Source: Nevskia soli DSM 19509 (lineage in GTDB: Bacteria; Pseudomonadota; Gammaproteobacteria; Nevskiales; Nevskiaceae). Taken from it: a stretch of 7,894 nt of DNA. The translations under genes were made by a program, and so were the position numbers. The notes under the pieces were generated by a model. The model made no database searches. It was given only the letters and a program-made list of their open reading frames with translations, and was not told the origin of the DNA. The stretch is from the NCBI RefSeq assembly GCF_000711955.1, contig NZ_JONR01000075.1, positions 1-7,894 on the forward strand, written 5' to 3'. Below are positions 5,131-7,894 of the stretch, one piece after another. Each line of letters begins with the position of its first letter. Position 1 is the first letter of the stretch.

Positions 5131-5334
5131 ATGCAAACCCAAGTCCCCGCCGCCCGGCGGATCATCCGCCTGCGCGCCGTGCGCGACCGCACCTCCCTCA
5201 GCAGAAGCACCCTCACCAAGCTCGAAGCCGCTGGCCAGTTCCCCCGCCGCGTCGAGCTGGGCCTGCGCGCCACCGGCTGGTACGAAGACGAAGTCACCGC
5301 CTCGGTCGAATCGCGCCCGCGCAAGGGAGCCTGA
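5131..5334 (+). CDS. alpA: AlpA-family phage/element transcriptional regulator
   Basis: This 67-residue protein is a typical AlpA/excisionase-like DNA-binding protein. IIRLRAVRDRTSLSRSTLTKLEAAGQFPRRVELG (11-44) forms the winged helix-turn-helix, with the recognition helix around SRSTLTKL (24-31). GWYEDEVTASVESR (49-62) is the wing and closing helix. AlpA proteins activate or repress integrase, excision and replication genes of prophages, P4-like satellites and integrative elements. The ATG at 5131 is chosen for its AGGAG five bases upstream and its fit to the family; an in-frame ATG at 5056 has no ribosome binding site. The stop is followed after 2 nt by repA, so the two form a tight operon. 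A terminator hairpin sits immediately upstream. Confidence 0.9.
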   Translation: MQTQVPAARRIIRLRAVRDRTSLSRSTLTKLEAAGQFPRRVELGLRATGWYEDEVTASVESRPRKGA

Positions 5335-5336
5335 AC

Positions 5337-7094
5337 ATGCCCAGCCCAAAATCCCCCTCCGCTTCCGCCAACGCCGAAGCCCGCGACGACCTCGGCAGCG
5401 TCTTCGCCCACAAGATGCGCGCCGGCTGGCTGCCCGCGGGCGTGCACACCTGGCGCGCGGCGGATGGCACCGCCCTGTTCCACCGCCTGCGCTTCGTCCG
5501 CCCCCTCGGCCACGAGCCCGGCCGCCCGCTCAACGCCTGCACCGTCACCCTCCATTACAACGGCCGCACCTGGTGCCGCGGCGAGCCGCCGGCCCCGCCC
5601 CAGGGCCGCCCCCTCTTCATGCTCCCCGAACTGCTCGCCGCGCCCCTCTCCCGGCCGGTCTACTGGGTGTGGGACGAATCCACCGCCGCCGCCCTCTCCG
5701 ACCTCGGCCTCCCCGCCACCACCGCCAGTCCAGATCTCGCCGTCACGGACTGGTCCCCCCTGCGCGGCCGTTGCCTGCGCCTCTGGCCCGTCTCCGCCGG
5801 CATCGCCGCCCGGCGCCAGCAGCGCGAACTCGCCACCCACCTGCGCCAGCTCGGCTGCACCGTCGAAGAGCTTGAGCCCGCCGGCACCTCACCAGACCCA
5901 GCGGCGGATCCCGTCGCCGCCACCATCGCCGCGCTCGATTGGCAGGCCCAGGCCGCGCGCCGCGCCGCCGCCCCCAGCTTCCTCACCGTGCGCGCCGAAG
6001 AAGTCCCCGCCGAGTCCGTGCGCTGGCTCTGGCCCGGCCGCATCGCCCTGGGCAAGCTCACCCTCATCGTCGGCGATCCGGACCAGGGCAAGAGCGTCCT
6101 CACCGTGGACCTCGCCGCCCGCGTTACCCGCGGCGCGCCCTGGCCGGTGAGTGGCGAAGCCTGCCCGCGCGGCGAAGTCCTCCTCGTGTCGGACGAGGAC
6201 AACACCGCCGATACCGTCCGCCCCCGTCTCGACGCCGCCGGCGCGGACGCCAACGCCGTCCACATCCTCCGCACCGTCACCCCGCAAGGGCAGGGCGCCC
6301 GCCGCCTCGATCTCCAGCAAGACCTTCAGGGCCTCGCCAACTTCCTCGCCGCCCACCCAAGCGTGCGCCTCGTCTGCCTCGATCCCCTCACCGCATACCT
6401 GGGCGAGTCGGACAGCCACCGCAACGCCGCCATGCGCGCCCTGCTCCAGCCCTTGGGCGAGCTCGCCGCCCAGGCCGGCGTCGCCATCGTCGCCGTCCTC
6501 CATCTCAACAAGTCCGGCCACCGCGCCTCCTCCCTCTACCGCGTCAGCGGCAGCCTCGCCTTCGTCGCCATCGCCCGCGCCAGCTTCCTGGTAACAAAAG
6601 ACCCCGCCCACCCCGAGCGCCGCCTGCTCCTCCCCAGCAAAAACAACCTCGGCCAGCAAACCCAAGGCCTCGCCTACCGCATCACCCCGGCCCCCAACGG
6701 CGCCCCCCGCATCACCTGGGAATCGGAACTGGTCACCATCACCGCCGACCAGGCCCTGGCCGGCATCACCCCCGAAGACCCCCACCCCGAACTCACCGAG
6801 TCCGCCGCCTGGCTCCGCGAGTTGCTAGCCGAATCCAGCCTCCCCGCCACCGAAGTAAAAAAAGCCGCCACCCAAGCCGGCCTCCCCTGGCGCACCGTCC
6901 AACGCGCCAAAAAACCCGCCGGAATCACCTCCCAAAGATCCGGCTTCGGCCCGGATGCCACCTACACCTGGCGCCTCCACCCCCAACCACTCCCCGCATG
7001 CGTGCCAACAAAAACCCTTGGCACACATGGCACCCATGAAGAAAACCCGCCCGAACTCTCATGCGTGCCAAATCCTCCCAACACCCCCGATTGA
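5337..7094 (+). CDS. RepA-like AAA ATPase/helicase with decayed Toprim domain
   Basis: This 585-residue protein resembles the RecA-fold (AAA_25/RepA) ATPases that drive replication of integrated elements. A Toprim-like region lies at about 108-181, where the first acidic residue is kept (Glu114 in VWDES) but the DxD motif has become WPVSAG (150-155). The ATPase follows, with Walker A GDPDQGKS (246-253, Lys252), acidic SDEDN (285-289), Walker B LVCLDP (345-350, Asp349) and LHLNKS (388-393). A winged-helix region (about 485-546, WLRELLAES..GFGPDATYTWRL) is typical of the C-terminus of these proteins. The tail (about 553-585) holds CVPT/CVPN and GTHGTH repeats encoded by iteron-like DNA. GGGAG inside the end of alpA, 8 bases ahead of the ATG, sets the start. 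Loading of a hexameric helicase onto the element's origin is the likely role. Primer synthesis is unlikely because the metal-binding Toprim residues are missing. GC content is visibly high and lacks the AT-rich stretches of the restriction-modification genes. Confidence 0.87.
   Translation: MPSPKSPSASANAEARDDLGSVFAHKMRAGWLPAGVHTWRAADGTALFHRLRFVRPLGHEPGRPLNACTVTLHYNGRTWCRGEPPAPPQGRPLFMLPELLAAPLSRPVYWVWDESTAAALSDLGLPATTASPDLAVTDWSPLRGRCLRLWPVSAGIAARRQQRELATHLRQLGCTVEELEPAGTSPDPAADPVAATIAALDWQAQAARRAAAPSFLTVRAEEVPAESVRWLWPGRIALGKLTLIVGDPDQGKSVLTVDLAARVTRGAPWPVSGEACPRGEVLLVSDEDNTADTVRPRLDAAGADANAVHILRTVTPQGQGARRLDLQQDLQGLANFLAAHPSVRLVCLDPLTAYLGESDSHRNAAMRALLQPLGELAAQAGVAIVAVLHLNKSGHRASSLYRVSGSLAFVAIARASFLVTKDPAHPERRLLLPSKNNLGQQTQGLAYRITPAPNGAPRITWESELVTITADQALAGITPEDPHPELTESAAWLRELLAESSLPATEVKKAATQAGLPWRTVQRAKKPAGITSQRSGFGPDATYTWRLHPQPLPACVPTKTLGTHGTHEENPPELSCVPNPPNTPD
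6997..7071. repeat. Iteron-like repeats in the 3' end of the rep gene
   Basis: CATGCGTGCCAA occurs at 6997-7008 and 7060-7071. The inverse form TTGGCACACATG is at 7018-7029, and a shorter inverse TGGCACCCATG is at 7028-7038. Four copies of one 11-12-bp word in 75 bp, in both orientations, resemble replication-initiator binding sites. They also encode the repetitive tail (CVPT, GTHGTH, CVPN) of the protein. Confidence 0.55.
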
Positions 7095-7107
7095 GGCCCA
7101 CCAATTT

Positions 7108-7139
7108 CCCCTCTCCCGTGCACGGGGGAGGGGAGAGGG
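7108..7139. repeat. CCCCTCTCCC hairpin after the rep gene
   Basis: CCCCTCTCCCGTGCAC folds back on GTGCACGGGGGAGGGG (7108-7133) with one T-G pair, and a further GAGAGGG follows. It is the same repeat family as 85-145 and lies 14 bp past the rep stop codon, where it may protect or end the message. It lacks a T-tract. Confidence 0.65.
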
Positions 7140-7193
7140 CCGGCGGAATTCATCCCAATCACCCCGTCACCTCGAATTTGTTGGGCAGCATTT

Positions 7194-7361
7194 GTAGGGC
7201 GGCCCGTGGCCGCCGGCTTTGCTGTTTACCACCCCCAACACCAAACCCCGTTCGTCCCGAGTGAATCGCGAAGCGATTCGTATCGAGGGATGAGCCAGCA
7301 CCACCCTCAAAGCAAACCTGCTGTTAAACCCTATCCCGTTCACGCGAGAACGGCAGTGCCC
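7194..7361 (+). repeat. Composite hairpin repeat, unit 1 (168 bp)
   Basis: The unit begins with a hairpin GGCGGCC-CGT-GGCCGCC (7198-7214) and continues with the TTCGTCCCGAGT..GTATCGAGGGA repeat (7246-7331) that also starts the window. It ends with CCGTTC/GAACGG (7337-7353 region). The next unit starts exactly 168 bp later. It is noncoding; the long open frames across it are made by the repeats. Confidence 0.75.
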
Positions 7362-7460
7362 GTAGGGCGGCCCATGGCCGCCGGCTTCGCTGTTCACCGA
7401 CCCCATTACCAAACTCCGTTCGCCCCGAGTGCCCGCGAAGCGGGTGTATCGAGGGGCCAG
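7362..7460 (+). repeat. Composite hairpin repeat, unit 2 (partial)
   Basis: The first 70 bp match unit 1 at a constant 168-bp offset with roughly eight to ten differences by eye. The second hairpin has a different stem, CCCGC-GAA-GCGGG, where unit 1 has AATCGC-GAA-GCGATT, so both arms changed together while loop and flanks stayed the same. The copy stops matching after GTATCGAGGG near 7455. Confidence 0.7.
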
Positions 7461-7770
7461 CGCAATCGCGCCCCGAATCCCGCTTCTGGCGCAATTGTTT
7501 TCCGCATCAATAGCGGCGCAATATACAGTCGTCATATACGAGCGTCCGCGATGACCGTCCCGACTCCCACGCAACCCCCATTGCGGGATTCCGCTTCCAA
7601 AGAAGGCGAAGCCCCGCGAGATTCCTTGGCCTCGCGTTACGAACCTGACAGCGGTCCCGTACCCACAGCCATGCTGCACCACATTCGTAAATCGGTGGAT
7701 CAGAACATGAAGGGCGGCACATCGTTGTTTTGAAATCCCAATCCTTCTATCCGGTATGACGCGCATAGTC
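7461..7770. other. Intergenic stretch without a recognisable gene
   Basis: No reading frame here has a convincing start, ribosome binding site or recognisable protein. The open frames that cross it run through the neighbouring repeats on both strands. Small palindromes such as GGCGAAGCC near 7603 and two GGCGCAAT words are present. It may be an old gene remnant, but I see nothing to identify it. Confidence 0.4.
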
Positions 7771-7776
7771 TCGTAG

Positions 7777-7803
7777 GGTGCAATAAGCGAAGCGCATTGC
7801 ACC
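7777..7803. repeat. GGTGCAAT..ATTGCACC hairpin repeat
   Basis: Perfect 8-bp arms (7777-7784 and 7796-7803) enclose AAGCGAAGCGC. The surrounding GTAGGGTGCAATAAGCGAAGCGCATTGCACCG pattern is a repeat seen between genes in many proteobacteria. No function can be assigned. Confidence 0.65.
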
Positions 7804-7820
7804 GAATGCAGCCCGTGTAG

Positions 7821-7847
7821 GGCGGGAGCAGCGCAGCGAATCCCGCC
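7821..7847. repeat. GGCGGGA..TCCCGCC hairpin repeat
   Basis: Perfect 7-bp arms (7821-7827 and 7841-7847) surround GCAGCGCAGCGAA, preceded by GTAG as in the other repeats of this block. It is the fourth distinct hairpin type within 700 bp. Confidence 0.6.
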
Positions 7848-7894
7848 TTCCGCGCGTGTCGCCCCTTCACTTGTCATCCCGAGCGCAGCACCCG

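Noticed and set aside
3235..6133. Depletion of CCGCGG as support for that recognition site
   Set aside because: CCGCGG occurs at least at 3235, 3723, 5092, 5434, 5576 and 6128, so there is no visible avoidance. A methylated host need not avoid the site, so this neither supports nor excludes the specificity.
5939..7039. Alternative plus- and minus-strand open frames inside the RepA-like gene (also 5464-6150 and 5889-6785)
   Set aside because: Their products are low-complexity Arg/Pro, Ser/Pro or Gly/Ala strings. The chosen frame has the Walker motifs, winged helix, and a ribosome binding site coupled to alpA.
7167..7877. Open frames on both strands over the right-hand repeats (minus 7167-7877, plus 7206-7733)
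   Set aside because: They are built from tandem hairpin repeats, giving repeated phrases such as GGHGPPY, and lack ribosome binding sites and any recognisable domain.

Overview
The window looks like chromosome of a GC-rich proteobacterium, most likely a beta- or gammaproteobacterium. The evidence is a citronellyl-CoA-dehydrogenase-like acyl-CoA dehydrogenase, several hairpin repeat families common in those classes (CCCCTCTCCC..GGGAGAGGGG, ATTCCGG..CCGGAAT, GGTGCAAT..ATTGCACC), and a 20-bp site matching the E. coli-type LexA box at 18 positions. No rRNA, tRNA, CRISPR array, transposase or integrase was found.

Layout. (1) 1-1600: repeats, then an acyl-CoA dehydrogenase on the minus strand with a good promoter (TTGACC-17-TATATA) and two operator-like palindromes upstream. 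(2) 1600-4795: a type II restriction-modification cassette, all on the minus strand. In transcription order it holds a GIY-YIG restriction enzyme of the Eco29kI family, a small ribbon-helix-helix protein, a C5-cytosine methyltransferase whose start overlaps that small gene by 8 bp, and a Vsr mismatch endonuclease followed by an intrinsic terminator. These genes and their gaps look more AT-rich than their surroundings, which suggests transfer. (3) 4796-7094: a plus-strand module with a strong promoter, a leader carrying an intrinsic terminator, an AlpA-type regulator, and 2 nt later a RepA-like AAA ATPase of integrated elements. The ATPase has a decayed Toprim domain and iteron-like repeats in its 3' end. 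(4) 7095-7894: no gene I can support; a dense block of hairpin-forming intergenic repeats, one of which also lies at the left edge of the window.

How it fits together. The restriction enzyme and methyltransferase probably recognise one sequence; CCGCGG is a guess from the Eco29kI family. Vsr would repair T:G mismatches left when 5-methylcytosine deaminates. AlpA and the RepA-like ATPase resemble the regulation and replication core of a P4-like satellite or other integrative element, so the restriction-modification genes may be its defence cargo.

Most worth checking: (a) a near-consensus SOS box and a ribbon-helix-helix gene placed where a restriction-modification controller would be expected; (b) a predicted CCGCGG site at the start point of the predicted methyltransferase promoter; (c) a promoter-leader-terminator arrangement ahead of alpA-repA that recalls P4 immunity by early termination; (d) iteron-like repeats inside the end of the rep gene.
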